The notes under the pieces: generated by a model | What the model was told of the DNA's origin: nothing | What the model saw: only the letters and a program-made list of their open reading frames with translations | Databases searched by the model: none | Part shown: in pieces, positions 1 through 6,915 of the stretch | How positions within the stretch are numbered: position 1 is the first letter of the stretch | Layout: each line of letters opens with the position of its first letter | Program-made: the position numbers and the translations under genes | DNA from: JASEFH01 sp034679905 | GTDB lineage: Archaea > Halobacteriota > Methanomicrobia > Methanomicrobiales > JACTUA01 | Direction of reading: 5' to 3' | DNA length: 29,812 nt | Assembly: GCA_034679905.1 (NCBI GenBank) | Contig: JAXDAH010000006.1 | Span: 1 to 29,812, forward strand

Positions 1-98
1 GCCTGCGAACCGGAGAAGTCGAACTCGGCCGCCTGGCCGATCTGGATGGGTCCCGAGCCGATCAGGAGCACCTTTTTGATGTGCGGTTTGCGGGGCAT
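1..98 (-). CDS. carB: Carbamoyl-phosphate synthase large subunit, N-terminal fragment
   Basis: Only the first 32 or so codons are present; the gene runs off the left edge of the window. The visible peptide starts MPRKPHIKKVLLIGSG and continues with PIQIGQAAEFDFSGSQA, which is the conserved opening of CarB: the start of the first pre-ATP-grasp domain. The large subunit makes carbamoyl phosphate from bicarbonate, ATP and ammonia for pyrimidine and arginine synthesis, receiving ammonia from CarA. Its ATG shares one base with the TGA of carA (TGATG at 100-96), so the two subunits are translationally coupled in one minus-strand operon. The identification is secure from the N-terminus plus the carA neighbour; nothing can be said about the rest of the protein. 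Confidence 0.95.
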   Translation of the reverse strand, partial: MPRKPHIKKVLLIGSGPIQIGQAAEFDFSGSQ

Positions 99-1156
99 CA
101 GGGGATCCTCCGGAACATGTCCTCGAAGTAGTGGGTCTCCGTATCCCGGGGTCCGCCGTGGGCTTCGGGGTGGAACTGGACGCAGGAGATGTCCAGGTCC
201 GGTAGCGTAAACCCTTCCATCGTGCCGTCGTTGACGTTGGTGTGGGAGACCACGCAGCCTTCGGGGAGCGTGTCCGGGTCCACGCAGAATCCGTGGTTCT
301 GGGTGGTGATGAAGATCCGTCCGTCGACGGTATGGCGCACCGGCTGGTTGGCGCCGCGGTGCCCGAACTTCAGCTTGTAGGTCTCGGCGCCCAGGGCCAG
401 CCCGGTGACCTGGATGCCCATGCAGATGCCGAAGATCGGCAGTTCGCCGATCGCCTGGCGGATGCACGCGATCGCCCGAGCGGCCCGCCGCGGATCGCCG
501 GGGCCGTTGCTGATGAAGAGGGCCTGCGGTTCACAGGCGGCCACATCCCGGTAGGTCGCGTCCGCCGGGAAGATATGGAGGTCGGCCCCCCGCTGCTGGA
601 GGCTGGTGATCATGTTCCGTTTGATCCCGAGGTCCAGGACGGCAATTCTCTTCCCGGGCCCCGGGAGATGGCCGGGGGCGGAGCAGGTGACTCGAGGTAT
701 CACCTCGCACTCGGATATCTGCGAAGTGTGGCGGGCCCGCTCCACCGCCTCTGCCCCGTCGTCGTCGCCCACGATGAGCGTTGCCCGCATGGTGCCGCGT
801 TCCCGCAGCCGTATGGCGAGCATGCGGGTATCGACGCCGCTGATGCCGAGCAGGTCGTTCTCGCGGTAGTAGGCGGAGAGCGCCGGCTGCTGCACGGGTG
901 CAGCGCAGAGTTCGCGAACGACACATCCCAGTGACTGCACTCTCTGGCTCTGGAAGTTCTCAAAATCCACACCGTAGTTGCCGATCAGAGGGTAGGTGAA
1001 CATCAGGATCTGGCCGGAGTAACTGGGATCGGTCAGTGCCTCCATGTAGCCGCTCATCTGCGTTGTGAATACCAGCTCCCCGGAAGCGCATCCCTCTACG
1101 CCGAACCCGTTCCCGATGCAATAGGTGCCATCTTCAAGACCCAGGACTGCCTTCAT
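98..1156 (-). CDS. carA: Carbamoyl-phosphate synthase small subunit (glutamine amidotransferase)
   Basis: This 352-residue protein hydrolyses glutamine and passes ammonia to CarB in the cytoplasm. The N-terminal CPSase small-chain domain (about residues 1-150) is recognisable from GELVFTTQMSGYMEALTDPSY. The C-terminal class I amidotransferase domain (about 168-350) has the nucleophile elbow GICMGIQ with Cys245, and the catalytic pair His329 and Glu331 in QFHPEAHGGPRDTE. The length is normal to slightly short for the family. The ATG at 1156 is preceded by GGTAATGC, a weak match to the archaeal ribosome-binding site, and a weak TATA-like GTTAAG lies about 33 bases upstream. The stop overlaps the carB start by one base. 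All active-site residues expected of a functional glutaminase are present. Confidence 0.97.
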   Translation of the reverse strand: MKAVLGLEDGTYCIGNGFGVEGCASGELVFTTQMSGYMEALTDPSYSGQILMFTYPLIGNYGVDFENFQSQRVQSLGCVVRELCAAPVQQPALSAYYRENDLLGISGVDTRMLAIRLRERGTMRATLIVGDDDGAEAVERARHTSQISECEVIPRVTCSAPGHLPGPGKRIAVLDLGIKRNMITSLQQRGADLHIFPADATYRDVAACEPQALFISNGPGDPRRAARAIACIRQAIGELPIFGICMGIQVTGLALGAETYKLKFGHRGANQPVRHTVDGRIFITTQNHGFCVDPDTLPEGCVVSHTNVNDGTMEGFTLPDLDISCVQFHPEAHGGPRDTETHYFEDMFRRIP

Positions 1157-2162
1157 GCATTACCATATTCAATGGTGGTCCCGAGGTCTTAACGGTAGTG
1201 CACCGATGCGTGCGGTTCGGCCCCCGCGGGCCGCCAGAGGACGCACCGGCGACAGCCCGCGCTGCATTGCCAGCCGCGGCGGTGTATCGGAACCGCCTGC
1301 GCAACCGGGACGGCAGTATTCTCGCACCAGGGGGGTTTAGCACTTTTTAGAGGCGTAGATCCGAAAGCAGGGGTCCGATAGGCGAGATGCGTGCTGCCCT
1401 GCACGCTACTGGAAAGAGGCTTGCCCTCCCCTTGCGCCCCTCCTGCATGATAGACCGGGATCGCAGGGGCGAAGGGCGAGTGGCAGGAGGGCGGTGAGGA
1501 GAGACGACCGCTCCTACAAGATCCTTTTCCCGCGATCGGACGGGGATCGCCGCTGCATCCTTGAGCGGGGGCTAGCCGGATGGGGCATACGGTTTAATCG
1601 CGGGTCCTGGACCGGGCCCCAGTGTACGGTGGTTGGGAACAATCGGGGGGAGATGCACCTTCCATCCCCGTGTCCGATACTCTCGCATGCAGGGGTGCCG
1701 GGGTGGACCGGTTCGAACCGTGGATGCCCTTCGCATCGATCTCGCGCTTCGCCGACAATGGTATCGCACCAAAGGGAGGAGGGAGCTCCGGTGGGGGAGG
1801 GGGCCCCCCTCCCCCCGCCTGCGATAGACTTTGTGCACGCATGTCTATTTCTCCCGCGAATTCGGGAGGGAACGGGGATTCGCACCCGGATAACCGATGG
1901 AGCGCCCCGCTTCTCCGATACGGGTACTAATGCACCCAGGAGGGAGTGCATCACCCTTCCCCCATAGGAACGATATGGCCTAGAGGGGGGGAGTGCAGCC
2001 TTTGACGGGCAGCGGGGTCGCTGCAGCACGGACCTCCCCCCGTGACGAGCATGATACTATCTGCGGATCGGCCCGACTCCGGCCCGGGGATTGTTGACCA
2101 ACGAAGCATCCGCCAGACGCTCTGCTGCGAACGCCTGACCATACCTGCGAATCCCCGCGGGA
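1157..2162. other. Intergenic region of about 1 kb without a convincing gene
   Basis: No reading frame here shows a recognisable family, good start site or protein-like composition. The open frames are proline/arginine/glycine-rich products of GC-rich DNA, and several overlap each other on both strands. The region is G/C-tract rich and holds several inverted repeats: an 11-bp near-perfect palindrome at 1793-1815, CTCCCG/CGGGAG at 1851-1868, and ATGCAC/GTGCAT at 1930-1951. A minus-strand tRNA-like fold at 1963-1865 is discussed in the findings but is too imperfect to call as a tRNA. The carA promoter must lie in the first 50 or so bases. Confidence 0.6.
1793..1815. repeat. Perfect G/C inverted repeat
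   Basis: An 11-base arm (five G, A, five G; 1793-1803) is followed after one base by its exact complement (five C, T, five C; 1805-1815). With only one spacer base it cannot form a normal RNA loop without opening the centre, but it could extrude as a cruciform or form a hairpin of about 9 bp. It lies in a gene-free region, so it is not constrained by coding. Its function is unknown. It could also be a difficult region for sequencing and assembly. Confidence 0.7.
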
Positions 2163-3176
2163 TCAGGTGTTCTGCGTCTCCTGCGTGGTGAGCTCTTCGG
2201 CCACCGCATCGCGGATATTGCGCACTTCGGGAATATCCTGGATGGCGAGCGCCTCGTCAAAGCAGATCAGGGAGGCCCGATACTGCCCGAGCGATGCCAG
2301 CACGACCCCCTTGCTGAGGAGGACGATGCAGTTGCCGGGGACGATCTCCAGCGCCTTGTTGAAGCACTCGATCGCCTCGCCGTGCCGCCCGAGCTTCTGG
2401 AGACTGGTCCCCTTCTGATACCAGGCCTTGGCATTCCGCTGGTCCGTGCGGAGGATCCGATCGTAGAGGGCGATGGCCTCGTCGTACCGCTCCTGCTCCT
2501 CGAGAATGGATCCCTTGCCCAGGTATGCCTTCGCATGGAGGGGATCGAGCTTGAGCGCCATATCGAACGCATGGAGGGCGTCTCCCTGCCTGTCGAGCTT
2601 CACGAGCGTCGTGCCCTTGTGGTGCCAGAGGTCGGCACTCTTCTTGTACATCTCCAGGGCTTTACTGAAGCACTCGAGCGCCTCCTCGTACCGCCCCATG
2701 TACTCCAGGATGATCCCCCGGCTGTACCAGGCGATGGCGTACTTGGGATCCATCTCGAGCACCACATCGTAGGACTGGATCGCCTCCTCGTACCGCCCCA
2801 GCTTGCCCAGGGTCAGCCCTTTATGGTACCAGGCGATCACGGCATATTTGGGATCGATCTCCAGGATGCGGTCGAAGCACTTCAGGGCATCCTCGATCCT
2901 CTCCAGGTTCCCGAGCGCCACTCCTTTCTGATACCAGATCTGGGCGTTCCCGGGATCTTTCACGAGCGCCTTGTCAAAAAACTCTATGGCTTCGGGATAT
3001 TTCCCCTGCTCCTTATAGACCAGCCCCTTCTTGAAGAGCGTCTCCGGCTCCTGCGGATCCACTTCCAGCACTCTGTCGTACGACTGGAGAGCGTCGCGGT
3101 ATTTGCCCTGTTCGGCGTAAACGTCTCCTTCCTTGACCCACTTCGAGATGTCCCTTTTCTTAAAGAGATCCCACAA
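2163..3176 (-). CDS. Tetratricopeptide repeat (TPR) protein
   Basis: This 337-residue protein is almost wholly made of about nine 34-residue TPR units, starting near residue 13 with the pattern W/Y-x2-KG-x2-L-x8-Y-x2-A-I-x-x-Y/F-D-x-A-L-x-x-D-P. Unit 4 (YAVIAWYHKG) has one inserted residue relative to the others. TPR arrays form right-handed superhelices that hold protein partners; no catalytic domain, signal peptide or membrane segment is visible, so this is probably a cytoplasmic scaffold. The start is TTG at 3176, chosen because GGGAGGGG (3189-3182) sits five bases upstream and there is no better in-frame ATG. A TATA-like AAGTATTTATTG lies at 3289-3278. It stands alone between a long gap and a divergent gene, so its partner cannot be inferred. 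Confidence 0.9.
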   Translation of the reverse strand: MWDLFKKRDISKWVKEGDVYAEQGKYRDALQSYDRVLEVDPQEPETLFKKGLVYKEQGKYPEAIEFFDKALVKDPGNAQIWYQKGVALGNLERIEDALKCFDRILEIDPKYAVIAWYHKGLTLGKLGRYEEAIQSYDVVLEMDPKYAIAWYSRGIILEYMGRYEEALECFSKALEMYKKSADLWHHKGTTLVKLDRQGDALHAFDMALKLDPLHAKAYLGKGSILEEQERYDEAIALYDRILRTDQRNAKAWYQKGTSLQKLGRHGEAIECFNKALEIVPGNCIVLLSKGVVLASLGQYRASLICFDEALAIQDIPEVRNIRDAVAEELTTQETQNT

Positions 3177-3537
3177 AACTGCCCCTCCCTGTTCGGACCT
3201 GTGATCCTCGTCTGGCGTATCGATGCCGAAGGCATGCCCGTCCTGAAATATCTATCCAGCCAGATATCATTCTTGAACAATAAATACTTAATCCATTGCA
3301 ATGGTAAATACTCTGCGGTTGTAATTGTGCCCCATTAACGACTCAAATCTAAAAAATTAAAATGTTTTTATTCTGTAATGCCAAATGCGGCATATTCAGG
3401 CCCGAACGCGCATGAGAATCCCCACATTCGGAACCCCCGAAAGAGCCGGTATCCGCCGCCGACGGGGAGCCGCCCGGGGCACTTCGGGATTCGCCCAGGG
3501 GAAGGTAAAAGGCAGTCCTCCGCCATAGAGTACCTGC
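3177..3537. promoter_or_regulatory. Divergent AT-rich promoter region between the TPR and thioredoxin-like genes
   Basis: About 360 bases without a gene. The stretch 3255-3375 is much richer in A/T than its surroundings, as expected of archaeal promoters. Candidate TATA-like elements are AAGTATTTATTG on the minus strand (3289-3278, toward the TPR gene) and the A/T run CTAAAAAATTAAAATG on the plus strand (3350-3365, toward the small gene at 3538). If the latter is used, the 5' leader would be about 150 bases. A nearer but weaker plus-strand candidate is AAGGTAAAAGG around 3504-3514, which would give an almost leaderless transcript. The boxes are guesses from composition. Confidence 0.4.
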
Positions 3538-3885
3538 ATGAAGCCTGACGTCGTCATCGAGATCATCGGATTTCGAGAGGCAAGCTGCGGTCCGTTTCCA
3601 TGCGACGGGGATCGGACGTGCGAGCTCGCCGAATGCCACCCCGACGGCACCCTCATCGACGCCTGCACAGCGCTCGAGAGGTGCCTTCGCGGGGCCTATG
3701 CAGACCGCGTGCAGCTGAAGTTCACCAGCCTGGACGAGGGCGTGCCCGACGCCGTGCGGGATATCGTCGAGAAGCACCACCCGCCGCTGCCGATCGTGCT
3801 GGTGAACGGTCAGCTGACGCCCATCGGCAGGATCTCCTGGCCCCTGATACAAAAGGAGGTGGATAGAAGGCTTACCCGAGGTTAG
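3538..3885 (+). CDS. Small cysteine-rich protein, probably thioredoxin-fold
   Basis: This 115-residue protein has an N-terminal beta-strand (VVIEIIGF) followed at once by a cysteine cluster CGPFPC and then CELAEC: Cys17-x4-Cys22-x5-Cys28-x4-Cys33, with two further cysteines at 43 and 49. Near the C-terminus LPIVLVNGQL (84-93) looks like the beta-strand with a cis-proline found opposite the active site in thioredoxin-like proteins, followed by a final helix. The layout suggests a redox or metal/Fe-S-binding thioredoxin-fold protein (YuzD-like families are similar in size). CGPFPC has four rather than two residues between cysteines, so it is not a classic thioredoxin. No clear Shine-Dalgarno precedes the ATG. 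Its TAG overlaps the end of the convergent carbonic anhydrase by four bases. The fold is inference; the substrate is unknown. Confidence 0.75.
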   Translation: MKPDVVIEIIGFREASCGPFPCDGDRTCELAECHPDGTLIDACTALERCLRGAYADRVQLKFTSLDEGVPDAVRDIVEKHHPPLPIVLVNGQLTPIGRISWPLIQKEVDRRLTRG

Positions 3886-4463
3886 AGTATCTTCGAGAGT
3901 TTTCCGCTCTCCATATCCCAGTACAGGCCGTGCAGGCCGATCTTACCCTCTTCTTCAGCCTTCCGCACGAGCGGATAGTTGCGGAGGTGCTCCATCTGCA
4001 GCCGGATGTTCTCCAGCTCGATATTCTTCCTCCGTTCGCGGGCATCCTTCGCGGTGACGGTCGGGCCCATGGCGGCATCCACGTTGAGCCGTGCCCGGCG
4101 GGCATTGTTCAGCCAGAGCGGAATGTACGTATCCTGGCCCTCCTTGTCGAGCGCCTTCATCGCACCGCAGTCCGAGTGGCCGCAGATGACGATGTCCTTG
4201 ACCTTCAGGTGGTTGATGGCGTATTCCAGGACCGTGGCAAAGCTCCAGTCGTTGTTGGGGATGATGTTGCCGATGTTGCGGTGCACGAAGATCTCCCCGG
4301 GCTTCGCTCTGGTGATCCGTTCGGGGATTACACGGGAGTCCGAGCAGCCGATCCAGAGCACGGCCGGGCTCTGCCCTTTGGTCAGTTCAGCGTAGCAATC
4401 CCTGTGACTCTGAAATTCACCTTCCATGAAGCGGGCGTTTCCTTCCAGCAACTTATCGATCAT
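3882..4463 (-). CDS. Beta-class carbonic anhydrase
   Basis: This 193-residue zinc enzyme interconverts CO2 and bicarbonate, a plausible need for a methanogen and for the bicarbonate-using CarAB. The family signature is clear: CSDSR (Cys40, Asp42, Arg44) and HSDCGA (His96, Cys99), giving the Cys-His-Cys zinc site and the Asp-Arg dyad. Its length is normal for a short beta-class enzyme. The frame is open further upstream, but the ATG at 4463 is preferred: it is the first residue of family homology (MIDKLLEGNARF) and is preceded by GGAG eight or nine bases upstream. The extra upstream residues would be unrelated, arginine- and cysteine-bearing sequence. It is convergent with, and overlaps by four bases, the small thioredoxin-like gene. 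Confidence 0.95.
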   Translation of the reverse strand: MIDKLLEGNARFMEGEFQSHRDCYAELTKGQSPAVLWIGCSDSRVIPERITRAKPGEIFVHRNIGNIIPNNDWSFATVLEYAINHLKVKDIVICGHSDCGAMKALDKEGQDTYIPLWLNNARRARLNVDAAMGPTVTAKDARERRKNIELENIRLQMEHLRNYPLVRKAEEEGKIGLHGLYWDMESGKLSKIL

Positions 4464-4686
4464 GAAGCATTCTCCAAATAGTGCATTTGTGACCGCCCAC
4501 AGGACCCGTACGCACCATCCCAGCACTCCCGTGCGGATCCCCGCAGGCATCGCCGGAGCGAGGTGCAACTCCCCGTCTCCCAGCAGAGATATGTCGCATC
4601 AGAATGCATTTTAGGTTTTCTGTTGCGCCGGGCAGTGCCGTAGGGGCCAGAAGGACTGCTGTGCCTCCGCGGGCGGCCACAGTGCC

Positions 4687-4692
4687 AAAAAA
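4687..4692 (-). terminator. Possible oligo-T terminator after the KGG-repeat gene
   Basis: On the minus strand a run of six T lies about 40 bases past the stop of the gene at 4731. Archaeal termination often uses such oligo-T tracts without a strong hairpin. The tract is short, so this is tentative. Confidence 0.3.
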
Positions 4693-4730
4693 GTAGATGA
4701 TCCGGAGGCTGCGCCGTGAGGCCTGGGAGC

Positions 4731-5219
4731 TCACTCTCTGCGTGCGGACCAGTCCTTCTCGAGGACTTCAGCCGCACTGGCCGATTTCAGCTCCGGCGGG
4801 CACTCCACGAACCGCCCGCTCCGGTCCCGGCACTGCCCCGCGCTCTCGTCGTAGCTGATGGCCTGCCGCGCACGGGCTGTTCGCCCTCCGCCGTGGGAAG
4901 CCCGTCCGCCGAGCTGCGCCACCCGTTCGCGGGTCTCCACCGATGCCGCCTGCAACCCGCGCTCCTCGTGCGGCGCCCGTCCACCGGCACGGGCTACACG
5001 CTCCCGGGTCTCCGGGGGTGCCGCCTGCAGCCCTCGCGCCGCGTGCGGCGCCTTCCCGCCGGCACGCGCCACCCGGGACCGGGTCTCCTTGGTGGCGGCT
5101 TCAAGCCCCCTCTCTGCATGCGGCGCCCGGCCCCCGGCCCTCGCCACCCGTGTGCGGGTCTCTTTATCCGCGGAGGCGAGGCCCCTCCGGGGTTTCTCCT
5201 CCCTGGATCGTTGTGCCAT
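4731..5219 (-). CDS. KGG/LEA-like tandem-repeat stress protein
   Basis: This 162-residue, very hydrophilic, basic protein has four consecutive 25-residue repeats (residues 19-118) of the pattern xETRxRVARAGGRAPHxxRGLQAA. The GG(R/K)A(P/S)H core resembles the KGG motif of bacterial stress proteins (YciG type, PF10685) and the glycine-rich 20-mer of plant group-1 LEA proteins, which are largely disordered protectants in dehydration or stress. The C-terminal 40 residues (AGQCRDRSGRFVECPPEL) are not repeated. There is no signal peptide or membrane segment. The ATG at 5219 has GGAG upstream (CAGGAGAGGAAGAAG). The gene is monocistronic, with a TATA-like TTTTTTATA on the minus strand around 5322-5333. 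Stress protection is inferred from motif resemblance only. Confidence 0.8.
   Translation of the reverse strand: MAQRSREEKPRRGLASADKETRTRVARAGGRAPHAERGLEAATKETRSRVARAGGKAPHAARGLQAAPPETRERVARAGGRAPHEERGLQAASVETRERVAQLGGRASHGGGRTARARQAISYDESAGQCRDRSGRFVECPPELKSASAAEVLEKDWSARRE
4866..5165 (-). repeat. Four tandem 75-base coding repeats
   Basis: The repeat units of the KGG/LEA-like gene are 75 bases long and also similar at the DNA level, with a recurring gcacgcgccacccg-type core on the plus strand. Units 1-3 are the closest to each other; the fourth, nearest the C-terminus, has diverged (AQLGGRASHGGGRTARA). This fits growth by in-frame duplication, and copy number may vary between strains. Confidence 0.8.
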
Positions 5220-5539
5220 CTTCTTCCTCTCCTGATTCCTCTCCCGTTCGGTATGCCGTCTCCATAACCGGGTCTTCGCCCCGATTCGGCAAACCGCCCT
5301 GCGCCCCCCATACAGTACTATCCTATAAAAAACTATCTGCAGTCGTCATGATCATGCTCGAACCATGCCGTGTCGGTGTGGAATCGGCCAGATATCGGTC
5401 AAAAACCGATCGGCCCGATCGCTGCAGACCGATCCCATCGGGTGCCGGCGCCGGCGCATACGGCATCCCGCGCCCTGGGCGTAGCATCGGATCCTGGCAG
5501 TATGCACGGATTTTTCCTGGATTGCACTCTGCCGTTCTG
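5220..5539. other. Intergenic region with promoter-like A/T run and small inverted repeat
   Basis: No gene is seen. The minus-strand TTTTTTATA at about 5333-5322 is a candidate TATA box for the KGG-repeat gene, giving a leader of about 80 bases. An inverted repeat ATCGGT-CAAAA-ACCGAT lies at 5394-5410, within a stretch where GATCGG-type words recur (5394-5445). No partner protein can be named. Confidence 0.4.
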
Positions 5540-5562
5540 CAGCAGTTTCACGAAAAGTGCTG
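5540..5562 (-). terminator. Hairpin immediately after the cbi operon
   Basis: On the minus strand CAGCACTTT and AAACTGCTG form a nine-pair stem with one mismatch, around a five-base loop, beginning directly after the TAA of the last gene of the cobalt operon (5565-5563). The position suggests a transcript end or 3'-protective hairpin. There is no long T-run after it. Confidence 0.4.
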
Positions 5563-6915
5563 TTAACTCCGCCGGAACCGCCGTGCGGCCGCGACGAGCG
5601 CCTGTGCAAACGCAGCGGAGAAGTAGGCGTGGGTGTAGCAGCCCATGGCGTTCTCCTCAAACAGCCCGTCGCGGCCCTGCTCGATCCCTCTCCCCCGCCG
5701 CAGCGTCACCGCGAACCGTGCATCCCCGCCGCTTTCCACGCGGGAGTAGTGGAACTCGTGGCCGCGATAGGCGAGGGCGGACGGCAGGAGTCCCGTGCCC
5801 TGCCGTACCGAGGCATCCACGTAGCCGAGGCCCTGGATCCGCTCCGCCATCACCGAACGGGCGGGGAGAATGCCGCTGAAGCGGTAGAACCGGTCCGCAT
5901 CGAGCCCTTCGGTGAGATAGAGCAGCCCTCCGCACTCCCCGTAGATCGGCGTGCCGCCGTCTGCTGCCTTGCGGATCGCCTCCCTGCAGGGCGATGCCTC
6001 GAGGGCGGCTGCATGGAGTTCCGGGTATCCCCCGCCGAGGTAAATGAGGTCCACCTCGGGCAGCGGGTCCCGAATGGGGCTGAAGAACCGCACATCGGCG
6101 CCGGCAGCAGCGAGCCGCTCCAGGTTGTCCTGGTAGTAGAAGCAGAACGCCTCGTCCCGGGCGACCCCGACGCAGACTTCCGATTCGGGGGGAGGGTCGG
6201 GCAGATCCGTCGCGGGGAGCGGAGGCGCCCTTTCGGCCGCCTGCACGATCCCCTCGAGGTCGCAGGTCTCCTCGACGATGCGCCCGAAGAGGCCCATTGT
6301 ATCGCTCTCGTGGGCCATGGCAAGCCCGAGGTGGCGGCTCTGCACGACGAGGTCCGTCCTGCGGGGGATCCAGCCGAGGGCGGGCGTCTCCAGCCCGGGT
6401 TCGATCGAGCGGCGGTGGCGTTCGCTCCCCACACGATTCAGGACGACGCCGGCGATCCGCATTTCAGGATCGAAACCCGTATAGCCCCGCACCACCGCAT
6501 GGACCGACCGCGACATGCCGCGTGCGTCGACGACGAGCAGCACCGGTGCCTGCAGGAGCTTCGCCACCTCCGCGGTGCTGGAGGTCTCGGAGCCGTCCAT
6601 GCCGTCGTACAGCCCCATCACGCCCTCGATCACCGCGATATCGGCACCCCGGACCGCCCTGGCGAACGTCTCCGCCACGCCCTTCGGGCCCATCATGTAG
6701 GGGTCCAGGTTCCTCGAGGGGCGTCCGCAGATGGCGGTGTGGTGCGTGGGGTCGATGAAGTCCGGCCCCACCTTGAAGGGCTGGACGCGCAGCCTGCGGG
6801 CGGCGAGGGCGGCCATGAGCCCGCTCGCGACCGTGGTCTTGCCGCAGCCGCTGTGCGTTCCGGCGACGACGATGCGCGGAGTGTCGTTCATCCTGACGGA
6901 TCGATACGCGCTCAT
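5563..6915 (-). CDS. cbiA: Cobyrinate or Ni-sirohydrochlorin a,c-diamide synthase (CbiA/CfbB family)
   Basis: This 450-residue cytoplasmic enzyme amidates the a and c acetate side chains of a metal-tetrapyrrole using ATP and glutamine. The N-terminal dethiobiotin-synthetase-like domain has the P-loop GTHSGCGKTT (19-28), followed by FKVGPDFIDP and VIEGVMGLYDG. The C-terminal class III amidotransferase domain has YLGGGYPELHA (292-302), the nucleophile Cys328 in YGECGGLLYL, and the His motifs GHEFHYS (385-391) and YTHAYF (His429). The ATG at 6915 overlaps the cbiO stop as ATGA, so it is coupled to the cobalt transporter genes and is favoured over the ATG at 6891. In methanogens this family covers both CbiA (cobalamin) and CfbB (coenzyme F430). 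The cobalt-transport context favours CbiA, but the sequence alone does not settle it. Confidence 0.92.
   Translation of the reverse strand: MSAYRSVRMNDTPRIVVAGTHSGCGKTTVASGLMAALAARRLRVQPFKVGPDFIDPTHHTAICGRPSRNLDPYMMGPKGVAETFARAVRGADIAVIEGVMGLYDGMDGSETSSTAEVAKLLQAPVLLVVDARGMSRSVHAVVRGYTGFDPEMRIAGVVLNRVGSERHRRSIEPGLETPALGWIPRRTDLVVQSRHLGLAMAHESDTMGLFGRIVEETCDLEGIVQAAERAPPLPATDLPDPPPESEVCVGVARDEAFCFYYQDNLERLAAAGADVRFFSPIRDPLPEVDLIYLGGGYPELHAAALEASPCREAIRKAADGGTPIYGECGGLLYLTEGLDADRFYRFSGILPARSVMAERIQGLGYVDASVRQGTGLLPSALAYRGHEFHYSRVESGGDARFAVTLRRGRGIEQGRDGLFEENAMGCYTHAYFSAAFAQALVAAARRFRRS

Noticed and set aside
1494..1967. Plus-strand open frame of 157 codons in the gap after carA, with overlapping minus-strand frames
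   Set aside because: Arg/Pro/Gly-rich with no family features, no good start, and equal-length frames on the other strand.
2382..3338. Plus-strand open frame (318 codons) opposite the TPR gene
   Set aside because: Periodic Leu-rich pattern is the mirror of the TPR repeats, not an independent repeat protein.
4866..5165. CRISPR-like array (repeats of about 75 bases)
   Set aside because: The repeats are contiguous, in frame, without spacers and encode the 25-residue protein repeat.
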